Position numbers and translations under genes: made by a program. This document shows positions 1-9,020 of a stretch of DNA of 64,000 bases, in pieces (the first letter of the stretch is position 1; the number at the start of each line of letters is the position of its first letter). Source of the stretch: Mucilaginibacter limnophilus (GTDB lineage Bacteria > Bacteroidota > Bacteroidia > Sphingobacteriales > Sphingobacteriaceae); contig NZ_SACK01000002.1 in NCBI RefSeq assembly GCF_004005815.1, positions 310,001 to 374,000 of the forward strand. Reading direction: 5' to 3'. The notes beneath the pieces were generated by a model that worked only from the letters and a program-made list of their open reading frames with translations, searched no databases and was not told where the DNA came from.

Positions 1-1468
1 TTTTGGTATATATCTTCTTTATGGCCTGTTCGGTAACATCGGTTATATGCCGCGAACGCATTGATTGCTGCATTTGCTTTACCTCTTTCATGCGCTCCAT
101 AAATATGCGTACCCAGTGTTTAATGTTGAATTTTGATACCACCCGGCGCATTAATTTCATCCTGCGTGCCTGCTCCGCTTGCGGCATGGTAAGCCCTTGT
201 ACCATGGCTTCCATCATCAGGCTGATGTTACTGGGGTTTACAATAATAGCATCTATCAACTCTTTAGAAGCTCCGGCCATCTCACTCAGTATAAGCACGC
301 CTGTTTCCTGGGTACGGCTGGCTATGTATTCTTTACTTACCAGGTTCATACCGTCGCGCATTGGCGTTACAAGGCAAATATCTGCGGAGTAGTAGAGTGC
401 TGAGAGTGACTCGATAGGAAAAGCGCGATAAAAGTAATGTACAGGGCTCCAGTCGAGCGTACGGTAGCGGGCGTTAATGTCGCCCACTTTGCGGTCAATA
501 TTTTCTTTTAGTTCGCGGTACTGCGGCACATTGTCGCGCGAGGGTACAACTATCATATGAAGCACTACTTTTTCCAGATACTCCGGATGGGTATCCAGCA
601 GCAGTTCAAATGCCTGCAGCCGCTGTAGTATGCCTTTACTATAATCAAGCCTGTCAATACATAGCATCAACCGGCGGTCTTTAAAATTCTCCTTTAGGTG
701 ATTCACCTCTTCAATCACCTTCTCATCCTTTGTGAGTGATGCGTATTTTTCATCATCAATACCCATCGGGAATGACTCAACTACCACCGGCCGGTCGTCA
801 ACCGTAATAACATTGGAGATAGAATTTACAGCGGAAAGGCGTGTAGCAGCGTTTATAAAGTGGCTTGCATCATCAAAGGTGTGAAAACCTACCAAATCTG
901 CCCCAAGCATGCCTTCTATCAGTTCGGCACGCCAAGGTATCAGCCTGAACATTTCAAACGATGGAAACGGAATATGCAGAAAAAATCCAACAGATGAATC
1001 AGGGAAGCCTGCCCTCACTAATCCTGGCAGCAGCAGCAGTTGATAGTCGTGTATCCAAATGGTATCTCCGGGTTCGGCAATTGCCAATAAGGCTTCAAAA
1101 AACTTACGGTTTACGTTTTTATAATATTCCCAATTTACTTGCTTATAATTTGAGTAAGTAGATGCATAGTAATGAAATATAGGCCATAATATTTCATTAG
1201 AAAAGCCTTCGTAGTATCCGGATATTTCATCTGCTGTTAAAAATACAGGTACCAGGCTCAGTCCGGCAAGTTGTTCAGTTACTTGCTGCTGTTTATCAGC
1301 GTCGATAACTTCTACGCCCGGCCAGCCCAGCCATAAATTATCTCCGGTACGGTAAACCGAGCCTAACCCTGTTGCAAGCCCTCCCTCGCTCGTCACGATA
1401 TTGAATTTGCCGTTCTCCTCTGAAATCCTCACCGGCAACCTGTTCGATACAATGATTGTTTTACTCAT
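1..1468 (-). CDS. otsA: Alpha,alpha-trehalose-phosphate synthase, GT20 (3' end outside window)
   Basis: Makes trehalose 6-phosphate from UDP-glucose (or another NDP-glucose) and glucose 6-phosphate, the first step of trehalose synthesis. I translated the minus strand from the ATG at 1468 and it stays open to the window edge, giving about 489 residues. It begins MSKTIIVSNRLPV, as in OtsA, and continues through GWPG, HDYQLLLLP, FFLHIPFPS, RLDYSKGI and TPMRDGMNLVSKEY, which are the sugar-phosphate and nucleotide-sugar binding motifs of GT20. The synthase domain is nearly complete within the window. In many Bacteroidota a trehalose-phosphatase domain follows in the same protein; whether that is so here lies beyond base 1. 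It faces away from the MscS channel gene, which fits an osmotic-stress neighbourhood. Confidence 0.93.
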   Translation of the reverse strand, partial: MSKTIIVSNRLPVRISEENGKFNIVTSEGGLATGLGSVYRTGDNLWLGWPGVEVIDADKQQQVTEQLAGLSLVPVFLTADEISGYYEGFSNEILWPIFHYYASTYSNYKQVNWEYYKNVNRKFFEALLAIAEPGDTIWIHDYQLLLLPGLVRAGFPDSSVGFFLHIPFPSFEMFRLIPWRAELIEGMLGADLVGFHTFDDASHFINAATRLSAVNSISNVITVDDRPVVVESFPMGIDDEKYASLTKDEKVIEEVNHLKENFKDRRLMLCIDRLDYSKGILQRLQAFELLLDTHPEYLEKVVLHMIVVPSRDNVPQYRELKENIDRKVGDINARYRTLDWSPVHYFYRAFPIESLSALYYSADICLVTPMRDGMNLVSKEYIASRTQETGVLILSEMAGASKELIDAIIVNPSNISLMMEAMVQGLTMPQAEQARRMKLMRRVVSKFNIKHWVRIFMERMKEVKQMQQSMRSRHITDVTEQAIKKIYTK

Positions 1469-1579
1469 AAGTATGTCTTTAAAAATGCGGATGCGCCATA
1501 AAATAGCCCTTTCCGGCCGCTTTTTAAAATGTTACAACAATTAAATACAGTTTAGGTTATACTACTGTAAGGAATAATT

Positions 1580-2665
1580 ATGCAAGAAGTTTTAGAAAAT
1601 TGGTCGGCAACAATACATCCCTGGCTGTGGAATTTACTTATTACTGTCGCGGCGATTGTAATAGGTTTAATTATAAAACTGATCATCAAAGGGGTACTAA
1701 CATTTTATAAAAACCGTACAGATTATTCGTTATTCCGCAGCATTATTATACATACGGGCCGCCCGCTCAATCACTTTGTGCCATTACTGATATTAAACCT
1801 GATGTTCCCGCTGATGGAGCTGGGTAAGAAGTTTTACGGACCGCTTAGTAAGATAGTTCAAATACTACTTATGATATCATTTGCGGCATTACTTATAAGC
1901 GCCATAAAGGTATTTGAAGACTATATGTACCACATATATGATCTTAATAAAACCGATAATCTTAAAGAACGTAAGATACGTACTCAGCTACAGTTCATCC
2001 GTCGGGTTATAGTAAGTATTGTGGTGATCCTTACTATTGCCGCTATACTGCTTAGCTTTGAAAACGTACGTAAGATAGGTGCAGGATTGCTTACAGGTGT
2101 AGGTATAGGTGGTATAATTATTGGCTTTGCGGCACAAAAATCATTAGGTAATTTTTTAGCCGGTTTCCAGATAGCTTTTACGCAGCCTATACGCATTGAT
2201 GACGTGCTTGTAGTAGAAAATGAATGGGGCAAAGTAGAAGATATCACCTTAACTTATGTGGTAATGAACTTATGGGATCAGCGCAGGCTTATTTTGCCTA
2301 TAACCTATTTTATTGAAAAGCCTTTTCAAAACTGGACGCGGGTGTCTGCCGACCTGCTTGGCGCTGTAATGTTATACCTGGATTATAATGCACCTATAGA
2401 AGAGATGCGTAAGGAGTTTGACCGCTTAATGGAAAGCAGCCCGCTATGGGATAAACGTGTAAAAGTTGTTCAGGTAACTGATGCAAAAGAAAGAAGCCTG
2501 GAAGTACGCATGTTGGTAAGCGCTCAAAATTCAGGCAATCTCTTCGACCTGCGTTGTTACATACGAGAAAACATGGTAAAGTTTATCCGTGATAATTATC
2601 CTCAAAGCCTGCCTATGGATAGGGTATTGCTGAGCCCCGAAACTACTGTGCAACAGCAGGCTTAA
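1580..2665 (+). CDS. MscS-family mechanosensitive ion channel
   Basis: Inner-membrane channel of the MscS family that releases solutes on hypo-osmotic shock. The 361-residue protein has about five hydrophobic segments (roughly residues 13-38, 62-80, 88-110, 138-160 and 165-195). The last one is the Gly/Ala-rich pore helix running into AAQKSLGNFLAGFQIAF, the MscS signature. A soluble beta domain follows (QPIRIDDVLVVENEWGKVE) and then an alpha/beta C-terminal domain to about residue 350. Length suits a medium-size MscS relative with two extra N-terminal helices compared with E. coli MscS. The ATG at 1580 is the first in frame. It is divergent from otsA; both products deal with osmotic stress, but a shared regulator is not visible. 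Confidence 0.9.
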   Translation: MQEVLENWSATIHPWLWNLLITVAAIVIGLIIKLIIKGVLTFYKNRTDYSLFRSIIIHTGRPLNHFVPLLILNLMFPLMELGKKFYGPLSKIVQILLMISFAALLISAIKVFEDYMYHIYDLNKTDNLKERKIRTQLQFIRRVIVSIVVILTIAAILLSFENVRKIGAGLLTGVGIGGIIIGFAAQKSLGNFLAGFQIAFTQPIRIDDVLVVENEWGKVEDITLTYVVMNLWDQRRLILPITYFIEKPFQNWTRVSADLLGAVMLYLDYNAPIEEMRKEFDRLMESSPLWDKRVKVVQVTDAKERSLEVRMLVSAQNSGNLFDLRCYIRENMVKFIRDNYPQSLPMDRVLLSPETTVQQQA

Positions 2666-2682
2666 TAAAATTTTCAATATTG

Positions 2683-2713
2683 TTTGCATGAGTTAAGAAA
2701 GGTGTTAGCTTTG
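2683..2713 (+). promoter_or_regulatory. Bacteroidota-type promoter for the 106-aa gene
   Basis: TTTG at 2683-2686, then 19 nt, then TAGCTTTG at 2706-2713. This matches the sigma-ABfr consensus (TTTG, 17-23 nt, TAnnTTTG). Transcription would start near 2717, about 25 nt before the ATG at 2742. Confidence 0.7.
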
Positions 2714-2741
2714 TTATTTATAATTAGTCTAAATAAATAAC

Positions 2742-3062
2742 ATGTGCGAATCTACCATCCTAAGTACAAAAGCAGCGACTGTAATTAGTTTTTGCAAATG
2801 CTGCAATACCTTATACATCTGGCATAATAACATCATGCTAAGTTTTACTGCCGAGCAGTTTAAGTCATTTAAGAAATATAGCGAGGATCTCGACCTTGAG
2901 GATATGCTGCACGATTTCCCTGATATGTGTGAGCGTATAATATTACGAACGCCACATCGTGATATCAGCTTCACCTTCACCTTGGGCGAATGGTACTACT
3001 TTAAAGAAGCAATGGACGAAGCGCTGTATATGCTGGAAATATATTCGATGATCGAGGGATAG
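2742..3062 (+). CDS. Small conserved protein, DUF6686-like, Cys-rich N-terminus
   Basis: 106 residues with no signal peptide or membrane segment. The first 30 residues hold C2, C19, C21 and His28 (CKCCNTLYIWHNN), a pattern that could bind a metal. The rest is acidic and helical, with a pair FTAEQFKSFKK and EWYYFKEAMDEALYML. It resembles a family found in Bacteroidota genomes that I recall as DUF6686; that label is from memory and the function is unknown. A good promoter ends 28 nt upstream and supports the start. It is transcribed alone, convergent with the amidohydrolase gene (18 nt between stops). Confidence 0.7.
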   Translation: MCESTILSTKAATVISFCKCCNTLYIWHNNIMLSFTAEQFKSFKKYSEDLDLEDMLHDFPDMCERIILRTPHRDISFTFTLGEWYYFKEAMDEALYMLEIYSMIEG

Positions 3063-3080
3063 TCCGTGGGTTGATACAGA

Positions 3081-4265
3081 CTAATTATCCAGTTGCTTAA
3101 CAGCAAGATAAGCCATCAGGCCGGTACTTGTTTGCAGCGCGGTTTCATCAATATCAAAAGTTGGGGTATGTACCGATGAAGTAATGCCTCTTTCTTCATT
3201 ACGGGTACCCAGACGGTAAAAACAGCTGTCGGCAGCCTGTGAATAGTAAGCAAAGTCTTCAGCAGCCATCCAAATGTCCAGGTCGAGCACGTTTTCTTTC
3301 CCAAGATAATCTTCAGCAAAGCCCCGTGTGGCATTAGTGAGGTTCTCTTCGTTTATCAGGAATGGATAACCTTTCATAATATTAAACTCACATGTTCCGC
3401 CCATGCTTTCGGCCATGCCTTCGGCCATTTTTTTCATACGTTTATGAGCTTCTTCGCGCCATTTTTCATCCATCGTACGAAAGGTGCCTTCCAGGTAAAC
3501 CTCGTTAGGTATAACGTTGGTAGCGCCATTGGCTATTACTTTACCAAATGAAAGTACCGACGGGCTCTTTGGGTCGTTAAAACGGCTAACGATCTGCTGC
3601 AGGGCGGTAAGTATATGAGCAGTAATAATAACCGGATCGATATTTTGCTGAGGTTGCGCACCATGCCCGCCTTTGCCTTTTACGGTTACATACAACTCAT
3701 CAGTACTGGCCATGTATTTCCCGGCACGGAAACCTACCTTACCGGCATCAATAAGCGGCATCACATGCTGACCGATAACCGCGGCCGGTTTCGGATTTTC
3801 AAGCACGCCTTCTTTTATCATCAGGCTGGCGCCGCCGGGTAGTTTCTCTTCGGCAGGCTGAAATATTAACTTTACTGTACCGCCAAACTCGCTTTTTAAA
3901 CTTGTTAAAATTTTAGCTGTACCCAGTAATGACGAGGTATGCACATCGTGACCGCAGGCATGCATTACACCCGGTTTCTGTGATTTATATGGCACCTCGT
4001 TAGCTTCGAGGATAGGTAAGGCGTCCATGTCGGCACGCAGGGCAACTACCTTGTCCGACGGTTTATCACCTTTTATTAAAGCAACTAAACCGGTGTCAGC
4101 CATTTTTTGGTAGCTGATGTTTAACTCATCAAGCTTGCGGGCAACAAACGCTGATGTTTCCACTTCATGAAACGACAATTCAGGATTGGCATGCAGGTGT
4201 CGGCGGTTGTTTACCACATCCGAATAAATACTTTTTGCTGCTTCCTGAATTTTCTCTTTTATCAT
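3081..4265 (-). CDS. M20-family amidohydrolase (N-acyl amino acid hydrolase)
   Basis: Metal-dependent hydrolase of the M20D type, which removes acyl groups from N-acyl amino acids or similar amides. In the 394 residues I see RRHLHANPELSFHE (21-34), RADMDALP (77-84), the metal-binding HACGHDVHT (102-110), FQPAEEK with the catalytic glutamate pair, GQHV and a C-terminal AAEDFAYY. No signal peptide, so probably cytoplasmic. The exact substrate cannot be read from sequence. Its ATG overlaps the stop of the upstream SPOR gene by 4 bp (ATGA), which predicts translational coupling. Confidence 0.9.
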   Translation of the reverse strand: MIKEKIQEAAKSIYSDVVNNRRHLHANPELSFHEVETSAFVARKLDELNISYQKMADTGLVALIKGDKPSDKVVALRADMDALPILEANEVPYKSQKPGVMHACGHDVHTSSLLGTAKILTSLKSEFGGTVKLIFQPAEEKLPGGASLMIKEGVLENPKPAAVIGQHVMPLIDAGKVGFRAGKYMASTDELYVTVKGKGGHGAQPQQNIDPVIITAHILTALQQIVSRFNDPKSPSVLSFGKVIANGATNVIPNEVYLEGTFRTMDEKWREEAHKRMKKMAEGMAESMGGTCEFNIMKGYPFLINEENLTNATRGFAEDYLGKENVLDLDIWMAAEDFAYYSQAADSCFYRLGTRNEERGITSSVHTPTFDIDETALQTSTGLMAYLAVKQLDN

Positions 4266-4711
4266 TTTGGTGTTTCCAGTTTGGGCGGATTAATTTTTCC
4301 GCTAATAATAAACATTCCTGTAAAATATGGCTTAAGTTCCTGCATCATTTTTTGCGCTTCCAACCGAGAGCGAAAGTCGCCTGCATGAACTTTATAATTC
4401 GGGTCGCGGTAGCTTATATATGTACGCATACCCGGGTACATTTCCTGAAACTTGTTTTGCGCGTTGAAAGCAGTATTACGGTTTGACCCGCTGAATATTT
4501 GTACCCTGTATCCCCAGTTAGACGAGCGTACTGCGCCACTTTTTTTATTCAGATCGTCCCAGCGGGCAATAAGCGTATCCACACGAGAGTCTTTTATCAC
4601 CTCAACCTTGCCTCGTTCCTGCGCGCTTGCAGCAGCGGCTATCAGCATAAAAAAAGTACAGCACCCGGTTACTTTGGCAGTTAATGCTTTGTAAATGGAT
4701 GCTGTATTCAT
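4262..4711 (-). CDS. Secreted SPOR-domain protein
   Basis: Exported protein of 149 residues ending in a SPOR domain, a fold that binds denuded glycan strands of peptidoglycan. I chose the start at 4711 (MNTASIYKAL). It is followed by a basic and hydrophobic stretch and a plausible cleavage site after AAAASA, so the protein has a signal peptide. The frame stays open to 4768, but those extra 19 codons run into the intergenic repeat at 4737-4808 and would bury the signal peptide. The SPOR part (YRVQIFSGSNRNTA to MMQELKPYFTGMFIISG) covers the last 85 residues. Coupled to the amidohydrolase gene by a 4-bp overlap; a cell-wall link for that enzyme is a guess only. Confidence 0.82.
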   Translation of the reverse strand: MNTASIYKALTAKVTGCCTFFMLIAAAASAQERGKVEVIKDSRVDTLIARWDDLNKKSGAVRSSNWGYRVQIFSGSNRNTAFNAQNKFQEMYPGMRTYISYRDPNYKVHAGDFRSRLEAQKMMQELKPYFTGMFIISGKINPPKLETPK

Positions 4712-4736
4712 TGTATTATCATTCGTTGTCATTTCG

Positions 4737-4808
4737 AACGATAGTGAGAAATCTTCTGCGACATGCATGTATAAGAAGATTTCTCCCTCGTTCCTCGTCG
4801 AAATGACA
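4737..4808. repeat. Dispersed palindromic repeat, family A, copy 1
   Basis: 72-bp imperfect inverted repeat. It starts TGTCATTTCGAACG and ends CGTCGAAATGACA, with inner arms GAGAAATCTTCT and AGAAGATTTCTC. Two related copies lie at 13609-13695 and 53911-54002. It has no coding capacity and sits between the SPOR gene and secA. Confidence 0.85.
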
Positions 4809-4828
4809 GGGAAAACATTATTTGCTAG

Positions 4829-7800
4829 TTACACCAAACCCTGACCGTGGCAGGCTTTATATTTTTTGCCACTTCCGCAAGGGCAAGGATCGTTCCTGCC
4901 TATTTTTTGCTCAACTCTAACCGGAGCAGTTTTTTGCAGTTCACGGGTATCGTCAACCGGTACGCCGTTGCTTTCGTGCACTACTTCAGCTTTTGACGCC
5001 TTGATATTTTTCAGGTCGGTTTTAGGCTGAGGTTTTGCCTCACGAATTTGCTCAGGCTGTTGCTGTTGCACCGGTATGCCACCCCTGAACAGGAAGCTTA
5101 CCAGCTCTTTATTTACGGTTGCCAGCATTTGCTGGAACAGTTTAAACGCTTCAAATTTGTACACCAGCAACGGATCTTTCTGCTCGTACACGGCATTTTG
5201 TACCGATTGCTTCAGCTCATCCATCTCACGCAGGTGCTCTTTCCAGGCATCGTCAATCAGGTACAGGGTAACATTCTTTTCAAATGCTTTAAATACTTCC
5301 TGACCGTTGTTCTCAATAGCTTTTTTAAGCGGAACCGCTACCTGCATACCATGTACGCCATCGGTAAACGGAACAATAATCTGCTCAACCTGGCTGCCGC
5401 GTGTAGCAAACACATCTTTCAACACCGGTAATGCCTGTTGGGCAATACCTTCTGATTTGCGGTGATAAAAATCACTCACCTCATCAAATATGCGGTCGAC
5501 AAGGTTATTTAACGACAGGCTTGAAAACTCCTGCTCGGTAACCGAAGCGTCAACAGAGAATATGCGAATGATTTCCAGCTTAAAGCCTTCGTAATTGTTA
5601 GCCTCTTTGTATTCAGTGGCAATATCTTCAACCACATCAAAAACAGTGTTATTGATATCAACATCCAGACGTTCGCCAAACAACGCGTTTTTACGTTTCG
5701 CGTAAATAACGGTACGCTGCGAATTCATCACGTCGTCGTACTCAAGCAGGCGTTTACGGATGCCAAAGTTGTTTTCTTCAACCTTTTTCTGCGCACGCTC
5801 GATAGATTTTGAAATCATCGAGTGTTGTATCACCTCACCTTCTTCAATACCCATGCGCACCATCAGGTTCGAAATTCTTTCCGAACCAAATAAACGCATC
5901 AGGTTATCCTCAAGCGATACAAAGAACTGTGACGAACCCGGGTCGCCCTGACGACCTGCACGGCCACGTAACTGCCTGTCTACACGGCGGGATTCGTGCC
6001 TTTCGGTACCAATGATAGCTAAACCACCAGCTTCTTTAACGCCAGCGCCAAGCTTAATGTCGGTACCACGACCGGCCATGTTGGTAGCGATAGTTACAGT
6101 TCCCGATTTACCTGCTTCTGCTACTATATCCGCCTCTTTTTGGTGCAGCTTAGCGTTCAATACATTATGTTTGATGCCGCGCAGTTTAAGCATGCGGCTC
6201 AATAATTCTGATATCTCAACAGAGGTTGTACCCACCAATACCGGGCGACCAGCCTGTGTAAGTTTTACTATTTCATCAGCAACGGCGTTGTATTTTTCAC
6301 GCACAGTGCGGTAAACCAAATCTTGTTTGTCTTCGCGGCGTGTTGGTGTGTTGGTTGGTATTTCAACCACATCAAGTTTATATATCTGCCAGAACTCACC
6401 TGCTTCGGTAACAGCAGTACCCGTCATACCGCAAAGCTTGTGGTACATCCTGAAGTAGTTTTGCAAGGTTATGGTAGCGAAGGTTTGTGTAGCGTCTTCA
6501 ACCTTTACATTTTCTTTCGCCTCGATGGCCTGGTGTAACCCGTCTGAATAACGTCGACCATCAAGAACACGGCCAGTCTGTTCGTCAACTATTTTAACCT
6601 TGCCATCGTCAACAATGTATTCGGTATCTTTTTCAAACAGCGTATAAGCCTTTAGCAACTGGTTAACCGAGTGGATACGCTCAGATTTTATAGAGAAATC
6701 GCGCATCAGCGCGTCTTTCTTTGCTATCTTCTCTTCGTTGCTCAGGCTCGATTTTTCAATTTCAGCTATTTCGGTACCTACATCAGGCATTACAAAGAAA
6801 TGCGGATCTTCACCCGAAGCAGTGATTAGCTCTATACCTTTTTCGGCAAGTTCAACCTGGTTGTTTTTCTCATCGATAACAAAGAACAGTTCGGCATCTA
6901 CCTTATGCATTTCCTTGTTTTGGTCCTGCATGTAGTGGCCTTCAGTTTTTTGCAAAAGCGTTCTGTTGGCGCCTTCGCTCAAAAACTTAATAAGTGCTTT
7001 ATTTTTAGGTAAACCACGGTGGGCACGAAGTAAGGCTAAACCACCTTCTTCAACACCGGTTTTGCCTTCGTTTATTTGTTTTTTTGCTTCGTTAAGTATG
7101 CCTGTGATATAGTTACGCTGCGCGTTAACCAGGCGCTCAATGCGTGGTTTCAGTTCATAAAACTCGTGTTCATCGCCACGCGGGATAGGGCCTGAAATGA
7201 TAAGTGGTGTACGGGCATCATCAACCAGCACCGAGTCAACCTCATCTACCATCGCGTAGTGTAGCTTGCGCTGTACCAGCTCTTCGGGACTGCGTGTCAT
7301 ATTGTCACGCAGGTAATCAAAGCCAAATTCGTTGTTAGTGCCAAAGGTAATGTCGGCTAAGTAGGCTTTGCGGCGCTGCTCAGAGTTTGGCTCATGCTTA
7401 TCGATACAATCAACAGACAAACCGTGAAACTCATACAGTGGGCCCATCCATTCCGAGTCACGACGTGCAAGGTAATCGTTCACCGTTACAATGTGTACGC
7501 CTTGTCCGGCAAGCGCGTTCAGGTAGGCAGGCAGCGTGGCTACCAGCGTTTTACCTTCACCTGTTGCCATCTCGGCAATTTTACCCTGATGCAATACAAT
7601 ACCGCCAATCAGCTGCACATCATAGTGCACCATATTCCAGGTTACCTCGTTGCCGGCGGCAACCCAGGTGTTGCTGTGCAGGGCTTTATCACCGTTTATA
7701 ACAACATTCTTTTTGCGTGAGGCCAGGTCACGGTCAAACTGAGTAGCGGTAACTTCCAGTTGACTATTATTGGCCAAACGGCGGGCGGTTTCTTTTACAA

Positions 7801-8140
7801 CAGCAAAGGCCTGTGGTAAAATATCTGCCAAAACTACCTCTAATTCTTTATCGCGGTCTTTTCCCAGTTTATCCAGCTGAGTGTATAAGTCAACTTTTTC
7901 AGCAACATCAAGGTCGGGGTTATTGTCGGTTTGCTCTTTTATAGCGGCTATTTGCGCGTCTATCTCAGCAAGCCTTTCCTGTATGGTTTGCTTAAATTGC
8001 AGAGTTTTTCCCCTTAGCTCGTCGTTACTTATGCTTTCGAGCTTGGCAAATTCAGCTTTAATTTTATCAACTATAGGATTTATGCTTTTTACGTCGCGTT
8101 CTGATTTGCTTCCAAAAAGCTTACTGAAAAATTCTAACAT
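4829..8140 (-). CDS. secA: Preprotein translocase ATPase SecA
   Basis: Motor ATPase that drives unfolded preproteins through SecYEG. 1103 residues, longer than E. coli SecA (901) because of insertions such as the stretch around residues 330-450, as usual in Bacteroidota. Visible: Walker [10 protein letters not shown] (191-199), the DEVDSV Walker B, the preprotein cross-linking region, the second helicase half ([34 protein letters not shown]) and a C-terminal zinc motif [18 protein letters not shown]. The start [10 protein letters not shown] is the first ATG. Transcribed alone; a -7 box lies at 8218-8225. Confidence 0.98.
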   Translation of the reverse strand: MLEFFSKLFGSKSERDVKSINPIVDKIKAEFAKLESISNDELRGKTLQFKQTIQERLAEIDAQIAAIKEQTDNNPDLDVAEKVDLYTQLDKLGKDRDKELEVVLADILPQAFAVVKETARRLANNSQLEVTATQFDRDLASRKKNVVINGDKALHSNTWVAAGNEVTWNMVHYDVQLIGGIVLHQGKIAEMATGEGKTLVATLPAYLNALAGQGVHIVTVNDYLARRDSEWMGPLYEFHGLSVDCIDKHEPNSEQRRKAYLADITFGTNNEFGFDYLRDNMTRSPEELVQRKLHYAMVDEVDSVLVDDARTPLIISGPIPRGDEHEFYELKPRIERLVNAQRNYITGILNEAKKQINEGKTGVEEGGLALLRAHRGLPKNKALIKFLSEGANRTLLQKTEGHYMQDQNKEMHKVDAELFFVIDEKNNQVELAEKGIELITASGEDPHFFVMPDVGTEIAEIEKSSLSNEEKIAKKDALMRDFSIKSERIHSVNQLLKAYTLFEKDTEYIVDDGKVKIVDEQTGRVLDGRRYSDGLHQAIEAKENVKVEDATQTFATITLQNYFRMYHKLCGMTGTAVTEAGEFWQIYKLDVVEIPTNTPTRREDKQDLVYRTVREKYNAVADEIVKLTQAGRPVLVGTTSVEISELLSRMLKLRGIKHNVLNAKLHQKEADIVAEAGKSGTVTIATNMAGRGTDIKLGAGVKEAGGLAIIGTERHESRRVDRQLRGRAGRQGDPGSSQFFVSLEDNLMRLFGSERISNLMVRMGIEEGEVIQHSMISKSIERAQKKVEENNFGIRKRLLEYDDVMNSQRTVIYAKRKNALFGERLDVDINNTVFDVVEDIATEYKEANNYEGFKLEIIRIFSVDASVTEQEFSSLSLNNLVDRIFDEVSDFYHRKSEGIAQQALPVLKDVFATRGSQVEQIIVPFTDGVHGMQVAVPLKKAIENNGQEVFKAFEKNVTLYLIDDAWKEHLREMDELKQSVQNAVYEQKDPLLVYKFEAFKLFQQMLATVNKELVSFLFRGGIPVQQQQPEQIREAKPQPKTDLKNIKASKAEVVHESNGVPVDDTRELQKTAPVRVEQKIGRNDPCPCGSGKKYKACHGQGLV

Positions 8141-8217
8141 CGTATTCTTTGAAAATATATTTGGTTATGGAAACTCAACAATTGCGCCACAGCGCGTTGC
8201 ATAGCCATTTTGACAGG

Positions 8218-8225
8218 CAAAGGTA
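8218..8225 (-). promoter_or_regulatory. Candidate -7 box for secA
   Basis: On the minus strand this reads TACCTTTG, a match to TAnnTTTG, about 77 nt upstream of the secA ATG. No clear TTTG -33 box was found at the expected distance, so the call rests on the -7 element alone. Confidence 0.5.
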
Positions 8226-8289
8226 AGGTTTTTTGCTTTAACGGGGATTTTTATGTTTGATTATGTGTAAGGTATTGGTTTTATATGGA

Positions 8290-8326
8290 TTCTTTAGCGA
8301 TGGGTTTCAAACCTATCGCTAAAGAA
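8290..8326 (-). terminator. Long hairpin directly after the 185-aa gene
   Basis: 18-bp arms 8290-8307 and 8309-8326 (TTCTTTAGCGAT... / ...ATCGCTAAAGAA) with one G.T mismatch. The downstream arm touches the stop codon of the minus-strand gene at 8327. There is no strong T-run after it on the minus strand, so it may protect the mRNA 3' end rather than act as a classic terminator. Confidence 0.6.
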
Positions 8327-8884
8327 TTATTTTAGCTTGTCTTCATCGTCATCCTCTTCATCGTCATCACCTTCAAACCCGTCTTCATTGAATCCTTCTT
8401 CCTCATCCTCGAAATCCTCGAAGAACCGTTCTTCGTCAAACATCAGCTCTTCAAGTTTTTCCTGCTCAGGGGTACTGGTATCAAAGCGGATAGCCCAGTT
8501 GTCGGGTATGTCATATGATTTATCGAAACCGCGTATCCAGTCGATAAACTCCAAACGGAACTCGTCAACCTTTTCGCGCATAAGCTGTACATAGTCCTCT
8601 TCGTTAATATTTACCATTGAGGCAAACGATACCGCGTTAAACATATCCTGCGCAGCCAGCTTTATTAAAACGGCGTTTTGCATGCGCAATGAGTATAGTC
8701 CACCACCTTCGGCACCGGCTATTTTTGCTTGTATAAGGGCAGCATTGCTGATCATCTGTGCGGCCAAACTTTCCTTCATATCATCCTCCTTAAGCGCCTC
8801 AGCGATCACCTCCACCAGATCGAACAGTTCCTGTGCTTTTTGGTACACAGGCAGCTTTTCGTAATCCCTCATTTTACGTTCCAT
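8327..8884 (-). CDS. Uncharacterised helical protein with poly-acidic tail
   Basis: 185 residues, predicted soluble and mostly alpha-helical. The first 125 residues look like an up-and-down helical bundle (KLPVYQKAQELFDLVEVIAE; SLAAQMISNAALIQAKIAGA). The opening YEKLPVYQKA recalls the four-helix-bundle (23S rRNA IVS / S23) proteins of Bacteroidota, and I infer a distant relationship. The last 35 residues are almost only Asp and Glu (DDDEEDDDEDKLK). The start at 8884 is favoured because a -7 box sits 5 nt upstream, predicting a leaderless mRNA. Function unknown. Confidence 0.75.
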   Translation of the reverse strand: MERKMRDYEKLPVYQKAQELFDLVEVIAEALKEDDMKESLAAQMISNAALIQAKIAGAEGGGLYSLRMQNAVLIKLAAQDMFNAVSFASMVNINEEDYVQLMREKVDEFRLEFIDWIRGFDKSYDIPDNWAIRFDTSTPEQEKLEELMFDEERFFEDFEDEEEGFNEDGFEGDDDEEDDDEDKLK

Positions 8885-8889
8885 AATAA

Positions 8890-8897
8890 CAAAGGTA
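8890..8897 (-). promoter_or_regulatory. -7 box 5 nt before the 185-aa gene
   Basis: Minus strand TACCTTTG followed by 5 nt and the ATG at 8884. Transcription would begin at or within a few bases of the start codon. Confidence 0.6.
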
Positions 8898-9007
8898 ATT
8901 TTTTAAAAACTGATAGTATTGTGCATTATGTGAACGCATAAAAAATTTACAGTCTATGCCGTTATACTAAACCAATCACTCACTGTTCACCACTAATAAC
9001 AAAATCA

Positions 9008-9015
9008 TATCTTTG
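9008..9015 (+). promoter_or_regulatory. -7 box 5 nt before purD
   Basis: TATCTTTG at 9008-9015, then 5 nt, then the purD ATG at 9021. Predicts a leaderless purD mRNA. No convincing -33 box. Confidence 0.6.
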
Positions 9016-9020
9016 CCCGC

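Noticed and set aside
961-1161. 66-aa plus-strand reading frame inside otsA
   Set aside because: Antisense to the strong OtsA frame (HDYQLLLLP region); no own signals.
4712-4768. Longer N-terminus of the SPOR protein
   Set aside because: The extra codons run into a family A repeat and precede the real signal peptide.
8337-8594. Ser-rich 85-aa frame opposite the acidic tail gene
   Set aside because: It is the reverse of Asp/Glu codons (GAT/GAA to Ser-type codons), so an artefact of composition.
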